Shown here: positions 18,031 to 27,965 of the stretch, in pieces
Layout: every line of letters starts with the position of its first letter
Numbering within the stretch: position 1 is the first letter of the stretch
Assembly (NCBI GenBank): GCA_900472395.1
Contig: UCHV01000005.1
Location: 1-64,000 of the forward strand
Reading direction: 5' to 3'
Origin: Hyphomicrobiales bacterium
GTDB taxonomy: Bacteria; Pseudomonadota; Alphaproteobacteria; Rhizobiales; Rhizobiaceae
DNA: 64,000 nucleotides
Program-made: the position numbers and the translations under genes
The notes under the pieces: model-generated
Databases searched by the model: none
The model's input: the letters and a program-made list of their open reading frames with translations, nothing else
Told to the model about the DNA's origin: nothing

Positions 18031-18384
18031 TCAATCTTTGTTCCTCCAGGAAAATGCGGAGGTGGGCTCGTAGAGCCAGTAATAGTTCTGGACCATCTGC
18101 CTGGTGCGACGGATACGGAAACCGGCCAGCGCAAAAGCAAACAGCAACACGAAATCCAGAACGAAGTAGAAGGCGTTGATAAACGGCCCTTGGAACAAGG
18201 CGTAATGCAGGAACTGCATGGCGCAGGTCAGAAGCAGCGAATAGATCACCACTTCGCGATAACCATTCCAGCCTTCCGCTGCCGCCTTGCCGGCGCGCCA
18301 CGCGGTCCAGAAACCGAGCAGCAGGACGATGCCGCGGAGAAAATAACGAACCGTCGTATCGTCTTCGAAAAACAGGCCCTGCAT
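18031..18384 (-). CDS. DUF6867 membrane protein in the liv operon
   Basis: A 117-residue inner-membrane protein with three TM segments (about residues 14-33, 44-62 and 70-90) and a short aromatic tail ending YEPTSAFSWRNKD. I recall this as the DUF6867 family, found inside liv operons of Rhizobiales. It lies 39 bp after livF and before livJ. A role as an accessory subunit of the importer is possible but unproven. Confidence 0.8.
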   Translation of the reverse strand: MQGLFFEDDTTVRYFLRGIVLLLGFWTAWRAGKAAAEGWNGYREVVIYSLLLTCAMQFLHYALFQGPFINAFYFVLDFVLLFAFALAGFRIRRTRQMVQNYYWLYEPTSAFSWRNKD

Positions 18385-18423
18385 GTCAGTTTTCCCCCAT
18401 GGAGAGGTCAGATAAGATCGCGC

Positions 18424-19152
18424 TCAATGCCGGCCTCCTTCGAGATAGGCTGCACGAACTTCCGGATTGGCCAGCAATTCCTTGCCGGAACCGCTCATCG
18501 TCACCTTGCCGTTGACCATCACGTAAGCGCGGTCCGAAAGCTTCAGTGCCGCAAAGGCGTTCTGTTCGACGAGGAAGACGGTCAGCCCCTCTTCCTTGTT
18601 GAGTTTCTTGATCGCCTCGAAAATGCCCCTGACGATCAGCGGTGCAAGACCGAGCGACGGTTCATCGAGCAGCAGCAGCTTCGGACGCGCCATCAGCGCA
18701 CGGCCGATCGACAGCATCTGCTGTTCGCCACCCGAAAGCGTGCCGCCGCGCTGGCTCTGGCGTTCCTTCAGACGCGGGAACATCGCAAACACCTTTTCGA
18801 CGTCCTCTTTGAAAAATTTGAGGTTGTCGAGATTGGCGCCCATCTGCAGGTTTTCGAGCACGGTCATGCGCGGAAAGATGCGACGGCCTTCCGGTGACTG
18901 GGCGATGCGCTTGCGGGCGATCAGGTGCGTCGGCAGCTTGGTGATGTCCTCGCCATCGAAAATGACCTGGCCGGTGCGGGCCTGCGGCGAACCGCAAATG
19001 GTCATCATCAAGGTCGACTTGCCGGCACCGTTGGCACCGATCAGGCTGACGATCTCGCCCTTATGGACATCGACATCGACGCCGGAGAGCGCACAGATAT
19101 TGCCATAATAGGTTTCAACACCCTGGACTTTCAGAAGGGGTTCACCGGCCAT
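18424..19152 (-). CDS. livF: Branched-chain amino acid ABC transporter ATPase LivF
   Basis: A 242-residue ATPase. Walker A is GANGAGKST (39-47), the signature is LSGGEQQ, and Walker B is LLLLDEPSLGLAPL. The sequence VETYYGNICALSGVDVDV is typical of LivF. It pairs with LivG to energise LivHM. Its ATG shares a base with the livG stop (TGATG), so translation is coupled. Confidence 0.95.
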   Translation of the reverse strand: MAGEPLLKVQGVETYYGNICALSGVDVDVHKGEIVSLIGANGAGKSTLMMTICGSPQARTGQVIFDGEDITKLPTHLIARKRIAQSPEGRRIFPRMTVLENLQMGANLDNLKFFKEDVEKVFAMFPRLKERQSQRGGTLSGGEQQMLSIGRALMARPKLLLLDEPSLGLAPLIVRGIFEAIKKLNKEEGLTVFLVEQNAFAALKLSDRAYVMVNGKVTMSGSGKELLANPEVRAAYLEGGRH

Positions 19153-20015
19153 CAGATGGTCCCCTCCTCAAGTTTTTCCTCGATTTCTTCAACTTCATCA
19201 TCCTCGACACCGAGATAGGCTGCAATCACCTTCGGGTCGTTTTTCACGTGATCCGGTGTGCCGTCGGAAATCTTCTGGCCATATTCGAGAACGACGACAT
19301 GGTCGGAGATTTCCATGACCACGGACATGTCGTGCTCGATAAGGAGCAAAGACGTGCCTTCGTCGCGAATGCCGCGCAAAAGCGCGTTCAGCGTCAACGA
19401 TTCCTTGGGGTTTAGACCGGCTGCGGGTTCATCCAGGCAGAGCAGTTCGGGCTCGGTGCACATGGCGCGGGCAATTTCCAGACGGCGCTGCGCACCGTAG
19501 GAAAGATCACCTGCCGGGTCGTCGGCGCGATCGGTCAGATCGGCTTTTTCCAGCCAGTATTCCGCCTTCTCGATCGCCGCCTTGGCGGCATTCTTGTAGG
19601 CGGGCAGGCCAAGCAGGCCGAGAATGGTAAAACCCGAAGCCTTCATCAGCACATTGTGCTGCGCGACCAGCAGGTTTTCCAGAACCGTCAGGCCGGAGAA
19701 CAACCGGATATTCTGGAATGTACGGGAGACGCCTGCCACCTTGTTGATCTCGAAGTCACGCAGGCGTTCCAGCAGGAATTCCTTGTTGTTCGAGCGCTTG
19801 AGCGTGAGCATGCCCATGGTCGGCTTGTAAAAGCCGGTAATGCAGTTGAACACCGTGGTCTTGCCGGCGCCGTTCGGTCCGATCAGCGCGGTGATTTCGC
19901 CGCGCCTGGCTTCGAACGAGAAGTCGTTGATCGCCATCAGGCCACCGAACTTCATCGACAGGTGTTCGACCTTGAGGATCGTGTCTTTTGTCATCGTATT
20001 GGTACCCGTCGCCAT
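19152..20015 (-). CDS. livG: Branched-chain amino acid ABC transporter ATPase LivG
   Basis: A 287-residue ATPase with Walker A GPNGAGKTT (46-54), signature LSYGAQRR and Walker B LLCLDEPAAGLNPKES. The insertion around NVLMKASGFTILGL is usual for LivG. The C-terminus has an acidic tail (EDDEVEEIEEKLEEG) beyond the normal end. The start at 20015 overlaps the livM stop (TGATG) and has AAGGAAGG upstream; an internal ATG at 19994 is an alternative. Confidence 0.95.
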   Translation of the reverse strand: MATGTNTMTKDTILKVEHLSMKFGGLMAINDFSFEARRGEITALIGPNGAGKTTVFNCITGFYKPTMGMLTLKRSNNKEFLLERLRDFEINKVAGVSRTFQNIRLFSGLTVLENLLVAQHNVLMKASGFTILGLLGLPAYKNAAKAAIEKAEYWLEKADLTDRADDPAGDLSYGAQRRLEIARAMCTEPELLCLDEPAAGLNPKESLTLNALLRGIRDEGTSLLLIEHDMSVVMEISDHVVVLEYGQKISDGTPDHVKNDPKVIAAYLGVEDDEVEEIEEKLEEGTI

Positions 20016-21403
20016 CAGCCGTGGCCTTCCTTGGTGAAGCTGCCGGAGACAGCCTTTCTTGTCCTCAGGAAGGCCGTCGGTTCACGGGTGCCGACAAAGC
20101 CGCGCGGCTTGAACAACATGACGATGATCATCGCCAGGCCGAACAGCAGCATACGATAGAGCTCGGGCGTGAAGTCCGGCCCGAAGACATGCTTGAGAAA
20201 CTCCATTTCACGCAGCAATTCGGTGCCGCCAACCATGACCACCGCCGCAATGGCGATACCGGTCAGCGAACCCATGCCGCCGAGAACGACGATGGCGAGG
20301 ATGACCGCCGATTCCAGGAAGACAAAGCTTTCCGGAGATACGAAGCCCTGACGGGCAGCGAAGAAGGAGCCGGCAAAACCACCGAACATCGCGCCCGTTG
20401 CAAATGCCGTCAGCTTGGTGGCGACGGTATTGATACCCAGCGAACGGCAGGCAATCTCGTCTTCACGGAGAGCCTCCCATGCACGGCCGATCGGCATGCG
20501 GCGCAGACGGATGGTGACGTAAGCTGTCAACATGCACAGCGCCAGAATGATGTAGAACAGGAACATCTTGTAATACACCGACGAGGCAGGCAGGCCCCAC
20601 ACCTTGGCAAAGTTGTTCGCCGTACCGGTATCGAAGGACCAGATGCCGAAGAAGGTGGCCTTGGCGATGCCCGAGATACCGAACGTACCGCGGGTAACGT
20701 CCGTCCAGTTGATCAGGACAAGGCGTATGATTTCCCCGAAGGCCAGCGTCACGATTGCCAGATAGTCACCTCGGAGCCGCAGAACCGGGAAACCGAGGAT
20801 GATGCCCCAGAGTGCGGCGAGGATGCCGGCCATCGGCAAAAGCAGCCAGAACGAGAAGCCGAAATGGGCCGACAGCAGCGCGTAGGAATAGGCGCCGACT
20901 GCATAGAATGCGACGTAACCCAGATCGAGCAGACCGGCGAGACCGACGACGATATTGAGGCCCCAGGCGAGCATCACATAGATGAGGATCTGGATGCCGA
21001 AGTTATCGACATATTTCAGCGAGCCCTGGCGACCGAAGATCATCATCGCCAGGAAGGGATAGCAGAGCAGGAAAACGAGCGCGATTTTCAGGAAATGCTT
21101 GTGGAAGAAGCTTTTTTCTTCCGACACTTCCAGAATGCCGGTCTTGGCCTTGGCAAGCTTGCGCTTGTCGAGATGCGGCTTGATGAAACCGACCGTCAGG
21201 AAACGCCCGACAGCGGCCACGATGACGAAGACGGCAAGCAGACCCCAGCGCGTGCGCCAGACGAGCTGGTTGTTGATGTCCTGATAGGTCTCGATGCCAA
21301 CGAAGACAAGAAACATGAGAAAGGCGATGATGCCGGCGATGGCACCTTCCTTGACGGCCTTGGCCATCACGTCCTCTTGAACGTTTTGATATCCGTTTGC
21401 CAT
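20015..21403 (-). CDS. livM: Branched-chain amino acid ABC transporter permease LivM
   Basis: A 462-residue inner-membrane permease. It is longer than typical LivM because of an N-terminal region of about 130 residues with three extra TM helices and a basic loop ([15 protein letters not shown]). The core starts near [32 protein letters not shown]. The ATPase-contact EAA-like loop is [31 protein letters not shown] in the second half. It follows livH with one base between. Confidence 0.94.
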   Translation of the reverse strand: MANGYQNVQEDVMAKAVKEGAIAGIIAFLMFLVFVGIETYQDINNQLVWRTRWGLLAVFVIVAAVGRFLTVGFIKPHLDKRKLAKAKTGILEVSEEKSFFHKHFLKIALVFLLCYPFLAMMIFGRQGSLKYVDNFGIQILIYVMLAWGLNIVVGLAGLLDLGYVAFYAVGAYSYALLSAHFGFSFWLLLPMAGILAALWGIILGFPVLRLRGDYLAIVTLAFGEIIRLVLINWTDVTRGTFGISGIAKATFFGIWSFDTGTANNFAKVWGLPASSVYYKMFLFYIILALCMLTAYVTIRLRRMPIGRAWEALREDEIACRSLGINTVATKLTAFATGAMFGGFAGSFFAARQGFVSPESFVFLESAVILAIVVLGGMGSLTGIAIAAVVMVGGTELLREMEFLKHVFGPDFTPELYRMLLFGLAMIIVMLFKPRGFVGTREPTAFLRTRKAVSGSFTKEGHG

Positions 21404-21404
21404 G

Positions 21405-22307
<903 letters not shown>

Positions 22308-22624
22308 GTAATTTCCCCTGGGATACGATCCTTATTGGTCGCATCTCTTTGTTTGCGTCCCTTAAGGGATCTTCAATTTTTTTGATTCCTACCCGTTTCG
22401 ATAGAAATGTGAAGTGCAAAAGAAAGAGGCATAAAAAATTTAGTGAGCTTTTGCTCCGCTTGGCGCAAATACGCTCACTGATGCTAAAAATGCGGCATTT
22501 TCGTCACAAAAAATGTGCGGAAAATAGATGCAGAGGCACTGGTTAGTGCCTCAATAGTTTCAATAAATTGCAATTCCAGCGAGCACGTTCAGTTCCATGA
22601 CTGAGCGCGCCCGCAATTACAAAT
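22308..22624. other. AT-rich region between soxG and livH
   Basis: No gene is visible. It holds a hairpin GAGGCACT-GGTT-AGTGCCTC (22533-22552), which may end the sox transcript, although its T-tract is poor. It also holds the 12-bp palindrome TCCCTTAAGGGA (22358-22369) about 50 bp upstream of the livH start. The rest should contain the liv promoter. Confidence 0.5.
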
Positions 22625-23191
22625 CTACGCCGCAAAGCCGCGCGTCATGGCAAACTCACGGCCGGCCTCGCGCAGCTCATCGAAAACATAACCGGCATAG
22701 GATCGCGGCACGACAATCTCGAATGTATCCGTTGCCACGCGCGCAAGATTGCCGGCGACCCGGCAGATCATCATCGACCCGGACTGGCCTTCGACAAACA
22801 CATCCGGGTGGAGGTCAACCGCCAGGCATTTGGCAAGAATCGTGCGCACATCGGGACCGGAGATCGTCATCAGCACCTGACCATCGCCCTGCTCGACGAA
22901 AGACAGGCCTTCGATGGCGGCTAGAGAATCGACGATCGATTCCGCTTCCGCCACATGCGCAACGGCCAGCCAGTCCGACGGGCTGACGGTTCGAACCGAT
23001 ATATTCTCCACCGCGGACAACGCGTCCGCGACTGCGGCCTCGCGACCGGCATGGGCGAGAACGGAAAATATCGCCGGGCGACGCGCGACGGCCAGATGGT
23101 TGGCGTTGGGACTCAGCTCGTAACCGCTCATGCGGTCTTCGAGAACATGCCGGTGCGTAAAGGAAAGCGACATCTTCGGCACCTCAGACAT
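22625..23191 (-). CDS. soxG: Sarcosine oxidase, gamma subunit
   Basis: A 188-residue subunit of heterotetrameric sarcosine oxidase, which converts sarcosine, O2 and tetrahydrofolate to glycine, H2O2 and methylene-THF. The gamma-subunit pattern SVRTVSPSDWLAV and QVLMTISGPDVRTILAKCLAVDLHPDVF is seen. Its start overlaps the soxA stop by 8 bp; an alternative ATG at 23173 would avoid the overlap but lacks a better ribosome site. Last gene of soxBDAG. Confidence 0.92.
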   Translation of the reverse strand: MSEVPKMSLSFTHRHVLEDRMSGYELSPNANHLAVARRPAIFSVLAHAGREAAVADALSAVENISVRTVSPSDWLAVAHVAEAESIVDSLAAIEGLSFVEQGDGQVLMTISGPDVRTILAKCLAVDLHPDVFVEGQSGSMMICRVAGNLARVATDTFEIVVPRSYAGYVFDELREAGREFAMTRGFAA

Positions 23192-26141
23192 GAAGGTTCA
23201 GGTTATCGGGATCGACGAAGACCGGCGCACAGACTTCCGCCAGGAACTCGGTGCTGCGCACCGCATCCCATACGAGAATTTTTTCGCCGATGCGCTCACG
23301 GCCGGATTTCAGCATGGCAAGCCCGATCCACTGGCCGATATGCGGCGAGAAGCAGGCCGAGGAGACAAAGCCCTGCCCCGCCGTCATCGACGGCTCGACA
23401 CCCTCACGCAAAAGCGCGGCGCCGGCTTTCAGCGGCTTGTCGAGTTCGACCGGTTTCAAACCAACCATCTGCAGGCGGTCTGCGGCCGTCAGACCATAAC
23501 GACTGGAAAGCCCCTTGCCGATAAAGTCCGGCTTGGACGTGGACATCATCTTGCCCAACCCGACATCGTCCGCCGTGGTGCGGCCATCGAGTTCGGAATG
23601 GGTGACATGGCCTTTTTCGATGCGCAGTACATCCAGCGCCTCGACGCCATAAGCGCAGATCCCTTCCCCGCCACCGGCTTCCATGATCGCATCAGCGACC
23701 GCTTCGCCATATCCGGCGGGCACCGCCAATTCATAGGCCAGTTCACCGGAAAACGAGATACGGAACAGCCGCGCCGTCAATCCACCCTTCAGCTGCACCT
23801 CGCGGGCAGCAAGGAAAGGGAAGGACGCATCGGAAAGATCGTCTTCGACAATCTTTTGAAGGATCGTCCGCGATTTTGGCCCGGCCAGCGCCATCTGCGC
23901 CCACTGATCCGATGTCGAGACAAAACGCACATCGAGATCGGGCCAGAACGTTTGCGAAGCAAATTCCAGATGCGCCATCACTTCCGCTGCATAAGCCGTC
24001 GTGGTGGTCATGACATAATGGTTTTCAAAAAGGCGACTGGTGGTGCCGTCATCGAATACCATGCCGTCTTCACGCAACATCAGGCCGTAACGCGCCTTGC
24101 CGACCGGCAGTTTCAGGAAGGCATTGGAATAGACGCGATTAAGGAATTCCGCCGCATCGCCTCCGAAAATCTCGATCTTGCCGAGTGTCGAGACATCGCA
24201 GAGACCGGCGTTCTGGCGTACATTCAGCACTTCGCGATCGACGCTTTCGCGCCAATTCTTTTCCTCACCCTGCACGAAATAGGCGGATCGATACCAAAGC
24301 CCGCTCTCGAGAAAAGTCGCCCCGTTCTTTTTGGCCCAGCCGTGTAGCGGCGAGGTGCGGATCGGCCGCGATTGTTCCGCCCGAGCCGTGCCGGCCAACG
24401 CACCGAAGGAAACCGGTGTATAGAATGGACGATAGGTCGTGGTGCCAACCTGCGCCGGCGAAACGCCACGCATGCCGGCGAGCAGCGCCACGGCGTTGAC
24501 ATTGCCGAGCTTGCCCTGATCCGTCGCCATGCCGCTGGTGGTGTAACGCTTGGCATGTTCGACATGGCCGAACCCTTCGCGGGTTGCCAGCGCCAGATCA
24601 TCCACATGGACGTCGTTCTGGAAATCCACAAATGCCTTTGCGCGCGCACCCGGCACATACCAGAGCGGCGCAAACGACGGATCGTATTCGCCTTCCACTT
24701 CCGGCGTGTTCACATGCCCGACCAGACGGCCCAGCGCTTCCACCGCTGCATGTGCCTTCACCGCACCATCGCGCAGGCATTCGGAAACCGTGGCATGGCC
24801 CGCCGCCGAACCGGCAGCGATAAAAAGCGGCCCGACATCCGGCGCGAGAAAAGCCTGCGCCTCTTCCGACCAGACGGGCTTTGCACCGCGCTGGCACATA
24901 AGATGCACGACCGGAGACCAGCCGCCGGACATGGCCAGCGCATCGCAATCGATCATTTCGTCGTAACCGAACCGGTTGGTCATGATGCCGGACAGGCGGT
25001 GTCCACCCTTGGTATCGACGATGGAACCGCTGCAAATGACCCGCACACCATAAGGCGCAAAATCCGCAGAAGCGGCTCGGCTATCGATGATAGCGGCAAT
25101 ATTGACGCCGCGTGCCGACAAATCGGCGGCAGTGCGATAACCGGAACCGCCATTGGTGAATATCGCCACCTTGCGGCCTGTGGCCACACCGTAGCGGTTG
25201 AGATAGGTGCGCGTCGCATCTGCCGTCATGATGCCCGGGCGGTCATTTCCACCGAACACGAGTGGCCGTTCCTCGGCACCGGCGGCAAGGATGGCGCGAC
25301 GGGCCGCGATGCGCCACAGCCGTTCCACCGGTTTGTCTGCACTCGGGACGGCCACATGTTTCTGCACCTTCTCTACGGCACCGAAAACCATATCGTCATA
25401 CCAACCGAACACGGTGGTGCGCGGCATGATGGTCACGTTCGGCATATCAGCCAGTTCGGCAACGGTCGCAGCCACGAAATCCGGGGCAGACACGCCGCCG
25501 ATCATCGCGGTTTCGGAAAGCAGCGACCCGCCGAGGCGAAAATCCTGCTCGGCGAGAATGACACGCAGACCGGCACGACCGGCCGTCAAGGCCGCCATCA
25601 GGCCGGAAGGACCGGACCCAATGACCAGCAGATCGCAATGCGCCCAGCTCTTTTCATAACGATCGGGATCGGCGGCAAGCACCGCCTTGCCGAGACCGGC
25701 GGCGCGGCGGATGACCGGTTCATAAAGCTTTTCCCAGAAAGCTGCGGGCCACATGAAGGTCTTGTAGTAGAACCCGGCGCCGAGCATCGGGGAAAACAGG
25801 CCGTTGATCGAGCCGATATCGTATTTCAGCGACGGCCAGGCATTCTGGCTGCGCGCCACCAGACCGCTGTAAAGTTCTGCCACGGTCGCACGTGTGTTCG
25901 GTTCGGTACGGGCGTCCTTGCCGATGGTCACCAGCGCATTCGGTTCCGACGGTCCGGCTGTTACCGGCCCTCGCGGACGGTGATACTTGAAGCTGCGGCC
26001 CATCAGCGTCACGTCATTGGCCAGCAGCGCCGAGGCGAGCGTGTCGCCTTCGAAACCCTTGTAAGCGCGGCCATCGAAGGAAAATTTGACGATACGGCTG
26101 CGATCGATCAGCCCCACATTGGCGATACGGGAAGAGGTCAT
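23184..26141 (-). CDS. soxA: Sarcosine oxidase, alpha subunit
   Basis: A 985-residue subunit with three parts. The N-terminal 2Fe-2S-ferredoxin-like region includes FSFDGRAYKGFEGDTLASALLAND. A nucleotide-binding oxidoreductase domain starts near residue 170 (LLVIGSGPSGLMAALTAGRAG) and binds NAD. The C-terminal folate-binding GcvT-like domain (about 590-985) shows LCDVSTLGKIEIFG and DALRIEKGH-like motifs. It catalyses sarcosine demethylation with SoxB, with methylene transfer to THF in the GcvT domain. The start overlaps the soxD stop (ATGA). Confidence 0.94.
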   Translation of the reverse strand: MTSSRIANVGLIDRSRIVKFSFDGRAYKGFEGDTLASALLANDVTLMGRSFKYHRPRGPVTAGPSEPNALVTIGKDARTEPNTRATVAELYSGLVARSQNAWPSLKYDIGSINGLFSPMLGAGFYYKTFMWPAAFWEKLYEPVIRRAAGLGKAVLAADPDRYEKSWAHCDLLVIGSGPSGLMAALTAGRAGLRVILAEQDFRLGGSLLSETAMIGGVSAPDFVAATVAELADMPNVTIMPRTTVFGWYDDMVFGAVEKVQKHVAVPSADKPVERLWRIAARRAILAAGAEERPLVFGGNDRPGIMTADATRTYLNRYGVATGRKVAIFTNGGSGYRTAADLSARGVNIAAIIDSRAASADFAPYGVRVICSGSIVDTKGGHRLSGIMTNRFGYDEMIDCDALAMSGGWSPVVHLMCQRGAKPVWSEEAQAFLAPDVGPLFIAAGSAAGHATVSECLRDGAVKAHAAVEALGRLVGHVNTPEVEGEYDPSFAPLWYVPGARAKAFVDFQNDVHVDDLALATREGFGHVEHAKRYTTSGMATDQGKLGNVNAVALLAGMRGVSPAQVGTTTYRPFYTPVSFGALAGTARAEQSRPIRTSPLHGWAKKNGATFLESGLWYRSAYFVQGEEKNWRESVDREVLNVRQNAGLCDVSTLGKIEIFGGDAAEFLNRVYSNAFLKLPVGKARYGLMLREDGMVFDDGTTSRLFENHYVMTTTTAYAAEVMAHLEFASQTFWPDLDVRFVSTSDQWAQMALAGPKSRTILQKIVEDDLSDASFPFLAAREVQLKGGLTARLFRISFSGELAYELAVPAGYGEAVADAIMEAGGGEGICAYGVEALDVLRIEKGHVTHSELDGRTTADDVGLGKMMSTSKPDFIGKGLSSRYGLTAADRLQMVGLKPVELDKPLKAGAALLREGVEPSMTAGQGFVSSACFSPHIGQWIGLAMLKSGRERIGEKILVWDAVRSTEFLAEVCAPVFVDPDNLNLHV

Positions 26142-26416
26142 GCTGCACCTCCTTTTGCCAGATCCCGTGCGTCGGTCACGGCATAAACCTCGTGGGTCAC
26201 ATTATCGCGTTCGACCACCAACCAGCGGCGGCAGCCTGCCGCATGGTGCCAATATTCACGAATGGTCCCGCGAGGATTTTCACGCAGATACACATAGGCG
26301 TGCCACGCTTCCTCCGAGGCGACAGGCGTCGGCCTTTCAGGCACGGCATCGCCACGGATGGAGAATTCTTCCTTGGGTCGTCTTCCGCAATGCGGACAGG
26401 TGATCAGGCTTGCCAT
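26138..26416 (-). CDS. soxD: Sarcosine oxidase, delta subunit
   Basis: A 92-residue zinc-binding subunit. The zinc ligands are Cys7 and Cys10 (CPHCG), a histidine of the pair His57/58, and Cys62 (WHHAAGC), as in known SoxD. The start at 26416 gives the normal length; a longer upstream frame lies inside soxB. It follows soxB by 25 bp. Confidence 0.94.
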   Translation of the reverse strand: MASLITCPHCGRRPKEEFSIRGDAVPERPTPVASEEAWHAYVYLRENPRGTIREYWHHAAGCRRWLVVERDNVTHEVYAVTDARDLAKGGAA

Positions 26417-26441
26417 CAGTAAAATCTCGGTCGATGCGTCA

Positions 26442-27695
26442 TCAATGAATGTTCGGCTGCGGGCCCTTGCCCGCTTCGTCCACCGCGTAACCGCGCTCGA
26501 AACGGTCCAAACGCAGGGCGCGCGCCACATGATGCGGCTCGTTTTTGGCGATCAGGTGGGCGAAGCAGAAACCGGAGGCCGGCGTTGCCTTGAAACCACC
26601 GTAACACCAGCCCGCGTTGAGATAGAGGTTTTCGATCGGTGTGCGGTCGATGATCGGCGAGCCGTCCATCGACATGTCCATCACGCCGCCCCAGCTGCGC
26701 AGCACTCTCAGCCGCGAAAGCCCGGGGATCAGCGACACGCCCTCCTCCATGGTGGACTCCACGATGGCGAGATTGCCGCGCTGCGCATAGGACGAATAAT
26801 AATCGATGTCCGCGCCGAACACCAAACCGCCCTTGTCCGACTGCGAGATATAGAAATGGCCGCCGCCATAAACGATGACATTGTCGATCACTGGCTTGAT
26901 GCCTTCCGACACGAAGGCCTGCAGCACATGCGTTTCGATAGGCAAACGCAGATCGGCCATACGCGCGGTCTCGGACGAGTGCCCAGCCGTCGCCAGCGCC
27001 AGCTTGTTGCAGCCGATAAAGCCCTTCGAGGTTTCGACACCTGTCACCCTGCCCTTTTCGTCGCGGCGAATGGCGGTCACTTCGCAATGCTGGATGATAT
27101 CGACGCCGTGGCTGTCGGCACCGCGCGCATACCCCCATGCCACCGCGTCATGCCGTGCGGTACCGCCGCGCTTCTGCAACAGGCCTGCCTTGATCGGAAA
27201 ACGGGCGTGGTCGTAATTCAGGTAAGGCATCATTTTCTGCAGGTCTTCGCGATCCAGCAGTTCGGCATCGACACCGTGCATGCGCATGGCGTTGCCGCGC
27301 CGCGCAAAGGCGTCGCGCTGACCGTCGGAATGCGCCAGCATCATCACGCCGCGCTGGCTGACCATGGCATTATAGTTGAGGTCCGCCTCCAGCCCCTCCC
27401 AAAGCTTCAGCGAAAACTCGTAGAAAGGAATGTTGCCCTCGAGCAGATAGTTGGAGCGCACGATCGTGGTGTTGCGGCCGACATTGCCGGAGCCGATATA
27501 CCCCTTTTCCAGAACGGCAATGTTCTTGATGCCGAATTCCTTGGCCAGATAATAGGCCGTGGAAAGACCGTGCCCGCCGCCGCCGACAATGACCACATCG
27601 TAATGCGGTTTCGGCTCTGGCTCACGCCATGCCGGTTTCCAGCCGCGATTGCCCGACAGCGCCTGGCGGAGAATGGAAAGGGCGGAATAACGCAT
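26442..27695 (-). CDS. soxB: Sarcosine oxidase, beta subunit
   Basis: A 417-residue flavoprotein subunit. The FAD-binding motif is VVIVGGGGHGLSTAYYLA (about 35-51). The conserved GTARHDAVAWGYARGAD region holds His182, which corresponds to the histidine that covalently binds FMN in this family. It oxidises sarcosine at FAD and passes electrons to FMN and O2. The start at 27695 gives the family length. First gene of soxBDAG; no glyA or folate genes follow. Confidence 0.94.
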   Translation of the reverse strand: MRYSALSILRQALSGNRGWKPAWREPEPKPHYDVVIVGGGGHGLSTAYYLAKEFGIKNIAVLEKGYIGSGNVGRNTTIVRSNYLLEGNIPFYEFSLKLWEGLEADLNYNAMVSQRGVMMLAHSDGQRDAFARRGNAMRMHGVDAELLDREDLQKMMPYLNYDHARFPIKAGLLQKRGGTARHDAVAWGYARGADSHGVDIIQHCEVTAIRRDEKGRVTGVETSKGFIGCNKLALATAGHSSETARMADLRLPIETHVLQAFVSEGIKPVIDNVIVYGGGHFYISQSDKGGLVFGADIDYYSSYAQRGNLAIVESTMEEGVSLIPGLSRLRVLRSWGGVMDMSMDGSPIIDRTPIENLYLNAGWCYGGFKATPASGFCFAHLIAKNEPHHVARALRLDRFERGYAVDEAGKGPQPNIH

Positions 27696-27965
27696 TGAGC
27701 AGTCCTGTTTTCGAACGCGGCCAACATGCGCATATGCGTTTTGAAGGACAAGCGCAAACCCGGTCACAACATTCTGTTTGCGACCATTTTTCGCGACTGC
27801 CCATGGAAAACGGCGACGCGAGCGGCTTCAACGGCGGCAAATGCGCACCGGGGATGTCTTTACTCTCCATTTCAATATTTTCAATCACTTGGCTCCAATT
27901 TCATCCCCGCTCTTCGCGGCGGATCTAAAATGTCATGGTTTCAACGCTCCAAAGGGAGAGCACAC

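Noticed and set aside
24372..26186. A 604-codon plus-strand open frame opposite soxA
   Set aside because: It lies antisense to a well supported sarcosine oxidase subunit; the composition is that of a shadow frame.
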